The notes beneath the pieces are model-generated. The model saw only the letters and a program-made list of their open reading frames with translations. It searched no databases and was not told the origin of the DNA. A DNA stretch of 64,000 bases from Acinetobacter sp. MB5. Its GTDB lineage: Bacteria; Pseudomonadota; Gammaproteobacteria; Pseudomonadales; Moraxellaceae. Location of the stretch: contig NZ_POVU01000010.1 in the NCBI RefSeq assembly GCF_003261585.1, positions 1 to 64,000 of the forward strand. Direction: 5' to 3'. This document shows, one piece after another, positions 33,614-42,117 of this stretch. Within the stretch, counting starts at the first letter, position 1. Every line of letters begins with the position of its first letter. The position numbers and the translations under genes were made by a program.

Positions 33614-34105
33614 ATGATTGAAGCAACAGACTTTAGAAATGCAATGTCTTCGTTAACCAGCGCAGTGAGTGTTGTGACTACGGCAGGCATGTCTGATCGT
33701 CATGGTTTCACTGCATCTGCGGTGTGTAGTGTTACAGATACACCACCGACTTTATTGGTCTGCATGAATAAAGCTTCTCGTTCACATACCCATTTTGTCG
33801 AAAATAAGATTTTAACGGTGAATGTTTTAGGTGCACAGCATGAGCATATTTCTAATGTGTTTGCATCGAAACTGAGTTCAGAAGAACGCTTTCAACATGG
33901 TGTCTGGACAGAACTGGAAACAGGTGCACCTGTATTACAAGATGCTTTGGTGAATTTTGATTGTGAGATTGATCAAATTCAGGAAGTAGGTACACATACG
34001 ATTTTTATCTGTCGTGTTGTTGCGATTCAACAAAGTGAGCAAGATCAGAGTTTAGTCTATTTTAATCGTGCTTATCATCAGGTAGGGCAAACGGAAATCG
34101 CTTAA
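33614..34105 (+). CDS. Flavin reductase family protein
   Basis: 163 residues of the HpaC/flavin-reductase-like split-barrel family: FRNAMSSLTSAVSVVTTAG, GFTASAVCSVTDTPPTLLVC (flavin phosphate contact), LTVNVLGAQHEHISNVFA and a late FNRAYHQVG. It reduces free FMN or FAD with NAD(P)H for a partner oxygenase. Next to mesX-mesD, it may feed reduced flavin to that oxygen-dependent system, which is inference. It has its own palindrome upstream, so expression may be partly separate. Confidence 0.85.
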   Translation: MIEATDFRNAMSSLTSAVSVVTTAGMSDRHGFTASAVCSVTDTPPTLLVCMNKASRSHTHFVENKILTVNVLGAQHEHISNVFASKLSSEERFQHGVWTELETGAPVLQDALVNFDCEIDQIQEVGTHTIFICRVVAIQQSEQDQSLVYFNRAYHQVGQTEIA

Positions 34106-34403
34106 ATCGGCATGATGTTTTTGGTACTGTCACGCTAAGAATTTAAAGATGAAAATGATTGTAGACCTGCGTGCTTATCTAATTCCGATGAAATTTCTTT
34201 GCCAAGCTGAATAATTTAAATTCAAACATGATCTAGATTTTCTTTTTAAATAAACAACGGCCTTGCTTCATTGAGAAAGTAAGAGCATTCATGATCTCTG
34301 ATGATTTTTAAGATCGTATAAGACATCATATGGAATGCTCTATGTTCCCATCTAAAAGATAGGCTTACTTTCGGCTAAGGTTTCCAGATCAGGAAGATAC
34401 TTT

Positions 34404-35000
34404 TTAATTTGCTTTATGAATATTGAATAATCTTGCCAAAATCATGTCATACAAATAAACAAATGGTTGAGTGAATTGATTACCAATTTTTTTCCAGACT
34501 GGCTCCATGAGTAAAGCAATGCTGATGGACAAGATAAACGCACCAATCATATCGAATGGAAAGTGTACACCAATATATATCCGTGCCCATGCTACAGCCC
34601 ATGCCATTATAAAAATAACCCAACCAATTAAATATTTACGAGACAGTAAAAAAGTGACTGCGATTGAGCTAAATAATGTCATGTGATCACTAGGAAATGA
34701 TGGATCAGGCACATGATAAATAAGTGTTCGACCAATCCCCATCATAAACGGGCGAGGATGTGGATAAACATGGCCAATAATTTGTGCAATACCTAATGCC
34801 AACAAAGCCACACATACTGATTTCAATGCAATTTGCTTTTGAATATGATCACCAGTAGCCCAGTAAGCCAGCAAAAATAGCGGTATCAGATATAACAAAT
34901 CATTGGCAATAAAAATTGCAAGATGAATCGTCGATAAATGAGCCATGGGGCTAGCATTAATGGCCAGAAAAAGTTGCAGATTAAAGGGTTCTAATGACAT
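34404..35000 (-). CDS. PAP2-type undecaprenyl-diphosphatase (YbjG/BcrC-like)
   Basis: 198 residues, about six membrane helices. The start MSLEPFNLQLFLAINASP, IGHVYPHPRPFMMGIG, PSFPSDHMTLF and ARIYIGVHFPFDM give the three phosphatase motifs with the RP, PSDH and R...H...D residues. The order and spacing follow E. coli YbjG. The usual Lys of the first PAP2 motif is absent, as also in YbjG. It recycles undecaprenyl pyrophosphate at the periplasmic face and can give bacitracin tolerance. It is 18 bases after the membrane gene at 35019 in one operon. Confidence 0.85.
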   Translation of the reverse strand: MSLEPFNLQLFLAINASPMAHLSTIHLAIFIANDLLYLIPLFLLAYWATGDHIQKQIALKSVCVALLALGIAQIIGHVYPHPRPFMMGIGRTLIYHVPDPSFPSDHMTLFSSIAVTFLLSRKYLIGWVIFIMAWAVAWARIYIGVHFPFDMIGAFILSISIALLMEPVWKKIGNQFTQPFVYLYDMILARLFNIHKAN

Positions 35001-35018
35001 CTTATTTTCCCTAATCCA

Positions 35019-35849
35019 TTAGTCTTCTAACACACGAAAATCGGTATGTGCGGTATGTTTCGCTAAACGACGGCTATGCTGAATGTGCGACAACACAATC
35101 AAGATAGCCATGACAGCTATAGCGACCAATGATGCATTGAGTGTCCCCAAATCCAGCCCACCTTTTGCGATCGGTTTTGTCAAGAAATCACCAAAAGTTG
35201 CACCAAACGGACGAGTGAATACGAAGGCAATCCAGAACAAAATGATATGATTAACTTTTGAGAAATTATGCAACACGATGACCAATGCAATAATGCCACC
35301 TGTAACCATTGAGCCTTGTAAATAACTCAACCCTAAAGCATCTCCTAAAAAGTCACCAAATGCTGTACCTAAGCTGTTTGAGAACAAAATCGCGATCCAG
35401 TAATACAATTCTTTGGGTAATTCATAGATTGGGTAGACTGACAAATTACGATATTTTTTATACCAAAAACTTAAGGCTGCCACTAAGCCAGAGAACAAGA
35501 GCAAACTACCTCCTGTGTAGCCGAGATGGAAGGTACGGTCAATAGCATCTGAAATTTCTGTTCCCAATGTGGTCGTCCCGATAATCACCAACCAGAACAC
35601 CACAGGAATGAATTTTTTTAAGCGAAGTTGTACAGCCAATACGATCAGAAAACCAACACCTGTAATGGCGATTCCTGTTAAATAACCTAGATTTAATGTT
35701 TGAGCAATAAAGTCCCCTAGCGTTTCACCTAGGGTCGTTGCCACAATTTTTAGTAACCAAAATAGAAAAGTGACTTCAGCAACTTTATTGATTAAGGGTA
35801 TATCTGAGCGGTTAAGGTCAGAATTCATTTTATGATTGATTGTGCGCAT
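35019..35849 (-). CDS. Multi-pass membrane protein (COG4705-like)
   Basis: 276 residues with about eight membrane helices arranged as repeats. The motif T-x-G-[DT]-x-[IL]-[SG]-[DT] recurs (TLGETLGDFIAQ, TLGTEISDAID, SLGTAFGDFLGD, PFGATFGDFLTK), so there are four internal copies. This is the COG4705 membrane-anchored family of unknown function. AGGAA lies 9 bases before the ATG. It lies downstream of a two-component system, and a direct repeat typical of response-regulator boxes precedes it at 35919-35936. It is co-transcribed with the YbjG-like phosphatase. Confidence 0.75.
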   Translation of the reverse strand: MRTINHKMNSDLNRSDIPLINKVAEVTFLFWLLKIVATTLGETLGDFIAQTLNLGYLTGIAITGVGFLIVLAVQLRLKKFIPVVFWLVIIGTTTLGTEISDAIDRTFHLGYTGGSLLLFSGLVAALSFWYKKYRNLSVYPIYELPKELYYWIAILFSNSLGTAFGDFLGDALGLSYLQGSMVTGGIIALVIVLHNFSKVNHIILFWIAFVFTRPFGATFGDFLTKPIAKGGLDLGTLNASLVAIAVMAILIVLSHIQHSRRLAKHTAHTDFRVLED

Positions 35850-35918
35850 TTTTAAAATTCCTACTTACGTCAGTTGAACGCGAACGAACGAATGTTGGTG
35901 TTACGATACGTTGCTGAG

Positions 35919-35936
35919 ACTTAGCAGAAACTTAGC
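35919..35936. promoter_or_regulatory. Response-regulator-type direct repeat
   Basis: ACTTAGC occurs at 35919-35925 and 35930-35936, an 11-bp period as in OmpR/PmrA-class boxes, about 70 bases before the 35849 start. It is a likely site for the adjacent response regulator. Confidence 0.55.
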
Positions 35937-35985
35937 GACTCTTATCAAAGAGATGTCATGTACACTTTTTATCCGTATAGCCGTA

Positions 35986-36011
35986 AATCCTCGCCCTTTA
36001 GGGCGGGGATT
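35986..36011. repeat. GC-rich hairpin of IS200/IS605-end type
   Basis: AATCCTCGCCC, a TTTA loop and GGGCGGGGATT form a strong stem. Together with the preceding GCCGTA this looks like the hairpin at the right end of IS200/IS605 elements (also part of TnpB guide RNAs). No TnpA or TnpB gene is nearby. It could simply terminate the sensor kinase gene. Confidence 0.4.
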
Positions 36012-36034
36012 AATGGATAACCAGATTTAATTAA

Positions 36035-37678
36035 TCACTCTTGGGGCAGTACTAAGGTCACGCACAATCCCCGATTGGCGGTTAAGTTATAATCACTACC
36101 TTGTGACAAGGATAAAAATAGTAAGATTCCAGTCTGTTCACAGACCGTTTTTACAATAGATAATCCTAAGCCAGTACCTTTTGGTCCCTGACTCGCTGCC
36201 AGATTATCAGAACGGTGAACCGTTATATCTTGCGTGGAATTTAATCGGACAAATGGCTCAAAAGCTTGCAGATAATGTTCCTGATCAATTCCACATCCCG
36301 TATCAATAATTTGCAAGATGGTTTGTTTCGCAGGCAAATCAAAGGCCGTTTGTTGCGATGGCCCAATAACACAAACACTTTGGGACTTTAAGACATCTGG
36401 CCAGTTTTCAACAGATTTCAATGCAATACTGACTTGACCACCATCAGGTGTATATAGCACCGCATTTTGAATAATATTTTTAATTAACAATAAAATGGCT
36501 GTAGCATCAGCATGGATCGTAACATCTTGATGGTGAGTATTCTGGGAAAATTTATTGATATCAAGAACCAACTGAATCTGCTTATTATCAATAATGGGCA
36601 ATAACAAATTAACAGCTTGCTCTAATAGCGGACGAACAGCGACTGGTTGGATATGATCATGATTGGCATTTAGTCGTGCAAGAGTAAGTAATTGCTCAAC
36701 TAAATCTTGATTGCGTTTAACCCTTAAAGCCAATTTATCCAATCCTGCTCGAATTGTATCATCTGTTGCTAAACGCTGTAGTCGTTGTACCTGTAGAGAG
36801 ATTGCGGTCAATGGTGAACGTAACTCATGCGATGTATCCGCAATAAACCGTTGCTGTTGCTCAACATTATTTTTGACTTGTACCAACAACTGATTAATTG
36901 CGGTCATAAATGGTAAAATTTCATCAGGCAAGTTTGTCAAAGGTAATGGACTAAAATCAAAATCCTGACGTTGCATCACCGTATTTGCCAGAACCTTGAC
37001 TGGATGAAACATGCGCCACATGATTAAAGGTAATATTGCCCCTAGAGCTAGAATAGCCAAAAGCAATGGTGCAAGAGATTGTATGGCACTACTTTCAGCT
37101 AAATCAGCTTGTAAATCCGTTAATTGTCGAACAATAATAATCGCCTGATTTTTATCTAGCCGATAAACACGCCACTCTTCACCAGCGATCTGCTGAGAGC
37201 TTAAGCCATTTGGAAAATGTTGTAATTGTTGAAATGTTAAGCGATCACTTTGCAAAGGACTTTTGTTGAGTTGAATCTGAGTGTGGGTGTGATTCTCCAA
37301 GAGTGTATTTTTTTCAGTCGAAATTTGAGCAGGCTGAACCAGTCTAAAAACATCAATACTAATTCCATCGTCATTATTAGATAATTGATAATGCTGGCTT
37401 TTAGACAATGGATCTATCACTGAATCTTGGGCCAAATTGTTGTAAATTTTATGATTTAGATTTTGGTTTTCATTGTCAGCAATTAAATTCGCAATATTTT
37501 TGAGGTTATCATTTTGAAAATTACTGATTTGACGATAACTATTCCAAAATGCAAATCCACCTGCCAAAACCGCCAAAATAAGTAACGTGACAACCGTCCA
37601 TATAATCACCTGCTGTAATAATGAACGGTTTGTTTTTAATTTTAACGATGGCTGTTTATCAAGCATGACCTTCATCAT
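36035..37678 (-). CDS. Sensor histidine kinase
   Basis: About 547 residues. A first membrane helix (VIIWTVVTLLILAVLAGGFA) is followed by a long periplasmic sensor region and a second helix (LAPLLLAILALGAILPLIMW). HAMP-like and HisKA regions follow with the phospho-acceptor His in FIADTSHELRSPLTAISLQ, then the ATP-binding N, G1 and G2 boxes (NIIQNAVLYTP, DTGCGID, GTGLGLSIV). The start overlaps the end of the response regulator gene; ATGs at 37678, 37675 and 37666 are all possible. A QseC/PmrB-like orthodox kinase; the signal is unknown. Confidence 0.88.
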   Translation of the reverse strand: MMKVMLDKQPSLKLKTNRSLLQQVIIWTVVTLLILAVLAGGFAFWNSYRQISNFQNDNLKNIANLIADNENQNLNHKIYNNLAQDSVIDPLSKSQHYQLSNNDDGISIDVFRLVQPAQISTEKNTLLENHTHTQIQLNKSPLQSDRLTFQQLQHFPNGLSSQQIAGEEWRVYRLDKNQAIIIVRQLTDLQADLAESSAIQSLAPLLLAILALGAILPLIMWRMFHPVKVLANTVMQRQDFDFSPLPLTNLPDEILPFMTAINQLLVQVKNNVEQQQRFIADTSHELRSPLTAISLQVQRLQRLATDDTIRAGLDKLALRVKRNQDLVEQLLTLARLNANHDHIQPVAVRPLLEQAVNLLLPIIDNKQIQLVLDINKFSQNTHHQDVTIHADATAILLLIKNIIQNAVLYTPDGGQVSIALKSVENWPDVLKSQSVCVIGPSQQTAFDLPAKQTILQIIDTGCGIDQEHYLQAFEPFVRLNSTQDITVHRSDNLAASQGPKGTGLGLSIVKTVCEQTGILLFLSLSQGSDYNLTANRGLCVTLVLPQE

Positions 37679-38342
37679 CCTCTTGCTGAGTAATATACCA
37701 ACCCAGCCCTCGCACATTTTTTATGGTTTGATGACCAAGCTTTTTACGTAAATTATAAATCAGGAATTCAATCGCATTACTTTCAACCTCCATTCCCCAG
37801 CCATATAGTGAGTCTTCCAACTGGTTTTTGGATAATACTTTGTCAGGAGATAACATAAATGTTGTCAATAACATAAATTCTTTAGCCGTTACATCAATCA
37901 CGGTTTTGCCAGACAGCATTACGCGCTTATTGGCCGTATCTAGGCTTAAATTCCCCACAGTCAGTAAATTTTCAGCTTTTCCTTGTGAACGACGAATTAA
38001 TACTCGCATTCGGGCGAGCAGCTCACCCAGTTCAAACGGTTTAATGACATAGTCATCTGCCCCAGCATCGAGTCCTTTAATACGGTCATCTAGGGCATCT
38101 CGCGCGGTCAAAATCAATACAGGCGTTTCAAGTTTGGAATTTCGAATGGTTTTAAGAACGCCCATACCATCAATTTCGGGTAATCCTAAATCGAGTAGAA
38201 TCAAATCATAGGCTTGCGTTTCAACGGCTAAAATGGCATGTTTTCCATCTTTCACCCAGTCCGCAGTATAGGCCTCATCTTGTAATGCTTCAGTCAGTGT
38301 TTCACCAATCATCAAATCATCTTCAACCAATAATACGCGCAT
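37659..38342 (-). CDS. OmpR-family response regulator
   Basis: 227 residues. The receiver domain holds the acidic pocket VEDD and the phospho-Asp in YDLILLDLGLPEIDGM, with ILTARD and the Lys of DYVIKPFELGEL. The winged-helix DNA-binding domain (about 125-220) ends with FLIYNLRKKLG then NVRGLGWYI. QseB/PmrA-like. It pairs with the overlapping kinase and probably controls the membrane protein/phosphatase operon downstream, where an 11-bp-period direct repeat is found. Confidence 0.9.
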   Translation of the reverse strand: MRVLLVEDDLMIGETLTEALQDEAYTADWVKDGKHAILAVETQAYDLILLDLGLPEIDGMGVLKTIRNSKLETPVLILTARDALDDRIKGLDAGADDYVIKPFELGELLARMRVLIRRSQGKAENLLTVGNLSLDTANKRVMLSGKTVIDVTAKEFMLLTTFMLSPDKVLSKNQLEDSLYGWGMEVESNAIEFLIYNLRKKLGHQTIKNVRGLGWYITQQEDDEGHA

Positions 38343-38855
38343 GATTTTTTCCTTTCTTTAGATCACTCATTCCGCTAGAAATTGTATTCAGCATAAATAA
38401 CACATTGATTTGCGAATAATTAATTCAGTTTTATTCAGGAATCATGATACAAGCTTTAAGGCATTGATTAAACTTTGTAATTGCTTTTAAAAAATTTCAA
38501 TACTGGCTTGCAGCACTGATTTTTCAACTATTTTTCTCAAAAATATGAATTGCATTCAACTTACAATCTAAATTTTAAAATAAGGCTACATTGATTTTTA
38601 AGCATTTCAAACCATAAGGGGAAACTTAATATTTCATCTGTACCCTGCTATCAAGCAATAGCATCATCTTCAAGTCGAGATTGATTTAAAAAAACAAGTC
38701 ATCAGATCTGTGTGTATTGCAGCAAATATCATGCAATGGTTTAAAAAAAGCTTTGGATAAAAATAAAATTTACGGAAAGTATACCGATTACTAATTAACC
38801 CTTAATTTTCGTAATGGATTATATCTGAGCAAATTATTTTTCTAACTACCAATTG
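38343..38855. other. Non-coding gap between response regulator and GT87 gene
   Basis: About 510 A+T-rich bases between divergent genes. TATTCAG-type repeats near 38388-38445 could be response-regulator sites, but they are irregular. I see no gene and no strong hairpin. Confidence 0.4.
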
Positions 38856-40124
38856 ATGCATGAACAAATGGAAAAATTTAGACCGTATTACTATGTGTTG
38901 ATTACACTCATTATTTTAATCTTTGCATATTCAACTGTTTACCGAGTGGCGTGGGACGATATCCAACGTACGGACTTTACTGTATATACGGAAGCAGGCA
39001 AGGCGATTCTTTATCAATTGGACCTTTATCATGTTCAGAATATCCGTGGCTGGCGCTATGTCTATCTGCCACCTTTTGCCATTTTAATGGTGCCATTTAG
39101 CTTAATGCCTTTAGCCTTAGGGGCTTTTGTTTGGTATGTTCTGGAAATTGCAGCAATTTACTATAGCCTTGTCTTTTCAATTCGCATGCTTGGCTTTGAA
39201 ACCGATAAAAATACAAGATTTCTGTATTTTGCCTTACCTTTATTATCCTTAAGTGTTTTGCTGTTGTCTGGCATTATGCGCTGTCAGGCATCTGAGTTTG
39301 TGATTTTCTTTTCTATCGCAACTTTTTATTATAGCCAAAGAAATAAGGTAGTTTTATCTGCAATATCATTGGCTTTCGCCACATTAATTAAAGTATTTCC
39401 TGCGGCTCTAGTCCTGTATTTTATATTTAAGAAAAAATGGAATTATGCTTTCGCTTTTGCAATCGCTTTATTCATTTTGGGACTATTGTTGCCCTCTTTA
39501 AAAATGGGTTTGCACACGACATTGACAGACTATATAGACTGGTTTCATGTGGTTGGCTCAAAGGCTGTTGAATCAAATACAGACCGACAGTTCACTACAG
39601 ATCTCTATAAACAACTGCTGGATACGACTAAGTCAAGAAATCAATCTTTTGAAGCACTGCTGTTGACCTTATCGGTTCCAGCCGCGTGGGTAAAATATTA
39701 TGTTGCGGGCATTGCATTTGTTTCTTTAAGTATTATGTACCGCTTTTCAATGCGTATACACAACCAGCTGGATGAAATACGTTTGATCAGCGCTTTTCTA
39801 ATTTGGTCATTACTGATTACTCCGATTGCAGAAAGTCATTATTTTGGTGTGCTGATTTTGCCGTTGCTGACATTGTCATATATGGTTTTAAAGAGTCAAT
39901 CTCATATCGAAAAGCAGCACAAATTGATTACATGGGGAGTCCTTATTTGCATTGGTTGCATGATTCTGATCAGTTCTCCTGTTACGGAGACATTACGTCC
40001 ACTCTGCTGGTTATCAATTGCGATCTGGTATTTCTTGATGTACGGCTTTAAAAATCAAAATAGTATCGTTGATAATAGCCACCTCCCAAGTCATATTCCG
40101 ACAAAGAATGAATATAGTCTTTAG
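38856..40124 (+). CDS. GT87 (DUF2029) membrane glycosyltransferase-like protein
   Basis: About 422 residues with roughly ten membrane helices. The first periplasmic loop has DFTVYTEAGKAIL and WRYVYLPPFAIL, the GT-C pattern of the DUF2029/GT87 family, whose known members use polyprenyl-phosphate mannose donors. A basic-acidic loop (SNTDRQFTTDLYKQLLD) follows helix 8. The acceptor is unknown; a surface-lipid or glycan role is likely. I start at the ATG at 38856; an ATG 12 bases later is also possible. Confidence 0.75.
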   Translation: MHEQMEKFRPYYYVLITLIILIFAYSTVYRVAWDDIQRTDFTVYTEAGKAILYQLDLYHVQNIRGWRYVYLPPFAILMVPFSLMPLALGAFVWYVLEIAAIYYSLVFSIRMLGFETDKNTRFLYFALPLLSLSVLLLSGIMRCQASEFVIFFSIATFYYSQRNKVVLSAISLAFATLIKVFPAALVLYFIFKKKWNYAFAFAIALFILGLLLPSLKMGLHTTLTDYIDWFHVVGSKAVESNTDRQFTTDLYKQLLDTTKSRNQSFEALLLTLSVPAAWVKYYVAGIAFVSLSIMYRFSMRIHNQLDEIRLISAFLIWSLLITPIAESHYFGVLILPLLTLSYMVLKSQSHIEKQHKLITWGVLICIGCMILISSPVTETLRPLCWLSIAIWYFLMYGFKNQNSIVDNSHLPSHIPTKNEYSL

Positions 40125-40192
40125 TTTTCCTAAAAATAACAGCTTATTCAAAAACCAGTAGGATTTTAATTTAAAATCAATATATTGACATC

Positions 40193-40215
40193 ATCCCCGA
40201 CCATTTGGCGGGGAT
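40193..40215. terminator. Bidirectional GC-rich hairpin
   Basis: ATCCCCG and CGGGGAT pair around a 9-base loop between the convergent GT87 and MFS genes. It may be a terminator without a T-run. It also recalls the hairpin at 35986, so an IS200/IS605-type origin is possible. Confidence 0.45.
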
Positions 40216-40252
40216 ATAAGTCTATACTGATAAAGAATTTGCTTTAACCAAA

Positions 40253-41485
40253 CTATGATTTCATTGTTTTTATCACTGGCTGCCAGACTAATCCTACAAG
40301 TGCAACGATGCAGAAAATCACGCCTGCATAAAATGTGAATGATGCTCCAAGTCGATCCCACAACAATCCAGCCAGTACGCTTGCAACGAGCATAGCCAAT
40401 CCACTGACAAGATTGAAAAATCCATACGCTGTTCCACGCAAGTCATCGGGTGCGGTATCCGCAACCATTGTCGCCAGCAACCCCTGAGTCATTCCCATAT
40501 GGACACCCCACAGGGCAACACCAGCCAGCACAATAATCCAGTGATTGTCCATTGCCAGCACCAGATCGGCTGCAATCAATACAATTAACCCCAGCGCCAG
40601 TAGAGTCTTATGACTCATGTGGTCGGACAATTTTCCAAATGGATAAGCAGACAGAGCATAGACCAGATTCATCGCCACCATGACCAACGGGACTAATGCA
40701 ACTGGAATACCACTTTGTTGTGCACGCAAAACCAAAAATGCCTCACTAAAGCGGGCCAATGTAAACACCGCTCCAATACCCACCACCCACCAATACGAAC
40801 CATCTAGGCGCTTTAGGTTTTCCCGCTTGATCGGATTTGTACGCTTGGTTGCCTGCTGATGATCTGGCTCTCGTATACCAAATAGCAGCAATGCGACAGC
40901 CATTAGCCCTGGAATTACAGCAACCCAAAACACCGCACGAAAATCGTTGGCCCACAGTAGCATCAAGCCTACTGCTAACAATGGGCCAAAAAGAGCACCT
41001 ACAGTATCGAGAGCCTGGCGTAGACCAAACGCCGAACCACGTAATTGATCTGGCACAATATCAGCTATTAGGGCATCACGAGGAGCACCACGAATACCCT
41101 TTCCGGCACGATCTAATAGGCGGGCGGTTAGCACAAGATCAATCGTGGACGCCATGGCAAATAGTGGTTTGGTGAGTGCACTAATCGTGTAGCCAATCAC
41201 GGCTAAGCCTTTACGTTTACCGAGATAATCACTGACTGCACCAGAAAATATTTTAATGATGAGTGCAGTGGCCTCAGCCAAACCCTCAATCAGACCAATC
41301 GCAAGCGCACTTGCTCCCAGTGCCGTAACCATAAAGAGTGGCAGTAGGCTATGAATCATTTCCGATGAAATATCCATCAGCATGCTGACAAAACCGAGTA
41401 CCCATACGCCTGATGGTATTTGCTGCCTAGTGCTTTTTGGAGGTATTGTCATCGTCACACTCATCCCATGGCATCGGTGGACCAT
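40253..41485 (-). CDS. Major facilitator superfamily transporter
   Basis: 410 residues, 12 helices. FVSMLMDISSEMIHSLLPLF at helix 1, the loop 2-3 motif GAVSDYLGKRKGLAVIGY, RLLDRAGKGIRGAPRDALIA after helix 4 and GKLSDHMSHKTLLALG in loop 8-9 are all present. The subgroup is common in bacteria but I do not know a proven substrate. The N-terminus is uncertain: ATGs at codons 1, 8 and 12 lack clear ribosome sites, and membrane-protein logic favours codon 8 or 12. Confidence 0.82.
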   Translation of the reverse strand: MVHRCHGMSVTMTIPPKSTRQQIPSGVWVLGFVSMLMDISSEMIHSLLPLFMVTALGASALAIGLIEGLAEATALIIKIFSGAVSDYLGKRKGLAVIGYTISALTKPLFAMASTIDLVLTARLLDRAGKGIRGAPRDALIADIVPDQLRGSAFGLRQALDTVGALFGPLLAVGLMLLWANDFRAVFWVAVIPGLMAVALLLFGIREPDHQQATKRTNPIKRENLKRLDGSYWWVVGIGAVFTLARFSEAFLVLRAQQSGIPVALVPLVMVAMNLVYALSAYPFGKLSDHMSHKTLLALGLIVLIAADLVLAMDNHWIIVLAGVALWGVHMGMTQGLLATMVADTAPDDLRGTAYGFFNLVSGLAMLVASVLAGLLWDRLGASFTFYAGVIFCIVALVGLVWQPVIKTMKS

Positions 41486-41605
41486 AAAAACGACTGATTA
41501 AAAGCTTAGATGTTGTTTACTTTTTAATCTACACCTAAGCGGATCTAATTAATTGATTATTTTTACATAGACTAAAAAAATACAGTCCAAATGAGATTAT
41601 TAATC

Positions 41606-41800
41606 TCAATTGAGCGGGTCACAGGTTTTTAAGTGACGATATAGAGCTGATTTTCTAATTCCAAAAGCTTGGCCAAAAGAGCTTTTAGATATGTACAGCA
41701 CTTTTGCCCACGCCTGACATAAAGCAATTTCCCAATCAATTCTGAACCAATACACTTACATAGAAAAATTTTAGCCTCCCGAATTTTAAACATTGCGCAT
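41606..41800 (-). pseudogene. Serine recombinase C-terminal remnant
   Basis: On the minus strand a frame ending at 41606 reads WEIALCQAWAKVLYISKSSF, then GQAFGIRKSALYRHLK and TCDPLN. This matches the C-terminal helix-turn-helix of the intact recombinase at 60795 (LRQAWMEGQYSSKVALGKAF, then GISRQAVYRYLK). A frameshift near 41745 separates it from a preceding basic stretch (REAKIFLCKCIGSELI) that fits the linker. The catalytic N-terminal domain is gone. Confidence 0.68.
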
Positions 41801-41832
41801 TGGTGCTTTTTAAAAATCACTGCCTTGGTAAT

Positions 41833-42050
41833 TTTTTTAATGCTGTAAGCCATATCTCACAAGCATAGGGGGCAATGTCCCCTATTCAAGCAGGGTCAGA
41901 TTTCTTATTCTAGGCTCATTGAGGAACAGGATGTTCCGGAACATCAAACAAAAATAATAAGTTCTTGCAACAGGATCGTGAGGGATGACAGGAGTTGCCC
42001 CTAAGACGCAAAAAATGAAAAAAGCCCTGACATGATGTCGGGGCTTTTTT
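41833..42050 (+). ncRNA. Candidate small RNA with GGA motifs, copy 2 (intact)
   Basis: About 190 bases shared with 30255-30446, here followed directly by a strong intrinsic terminator, as expected for a small RNA gene. It holds six GGA motifs (within GAGGAACAGGATG, TTCCGGAACATC, ACAGGATCG, GAGGGATGACAGGAG), several in AGGA context. The palindrome GATGTTCCGGAACATC would place a GGA in or next to a hairpin. Such patterns are typical of CsrA/RsmA-sequestering RNAs, but this is inference. No protein frame is conserved between the two copies. Confidence 0.55.
42019..42050. terminator. Strong bidirectional intrinsic terminator
   Basis: AAAAAAGCCCTGAC and GTCGGGGCTTTTTT pair (one T-G pair), with A- and T-runs on both sides. 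It would end the candidate RNA on the plus strand and the EamA gene on the minus strand. Confidence 0.85.
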
Positions 42051-42117
42051 CATTTCGTTTAAGAGACTTATATGAATTGAAAATACTTTAACCATCTACC
42101 TTTAAAAAAAATATAGA

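Noticed and set aside
41629-41853. A 74-codon minus-strand frame as a gene
   Set aside because: Its 3' part is the wrong frame of a serine recombinase remnant; the meaningful reading ends at 41606.
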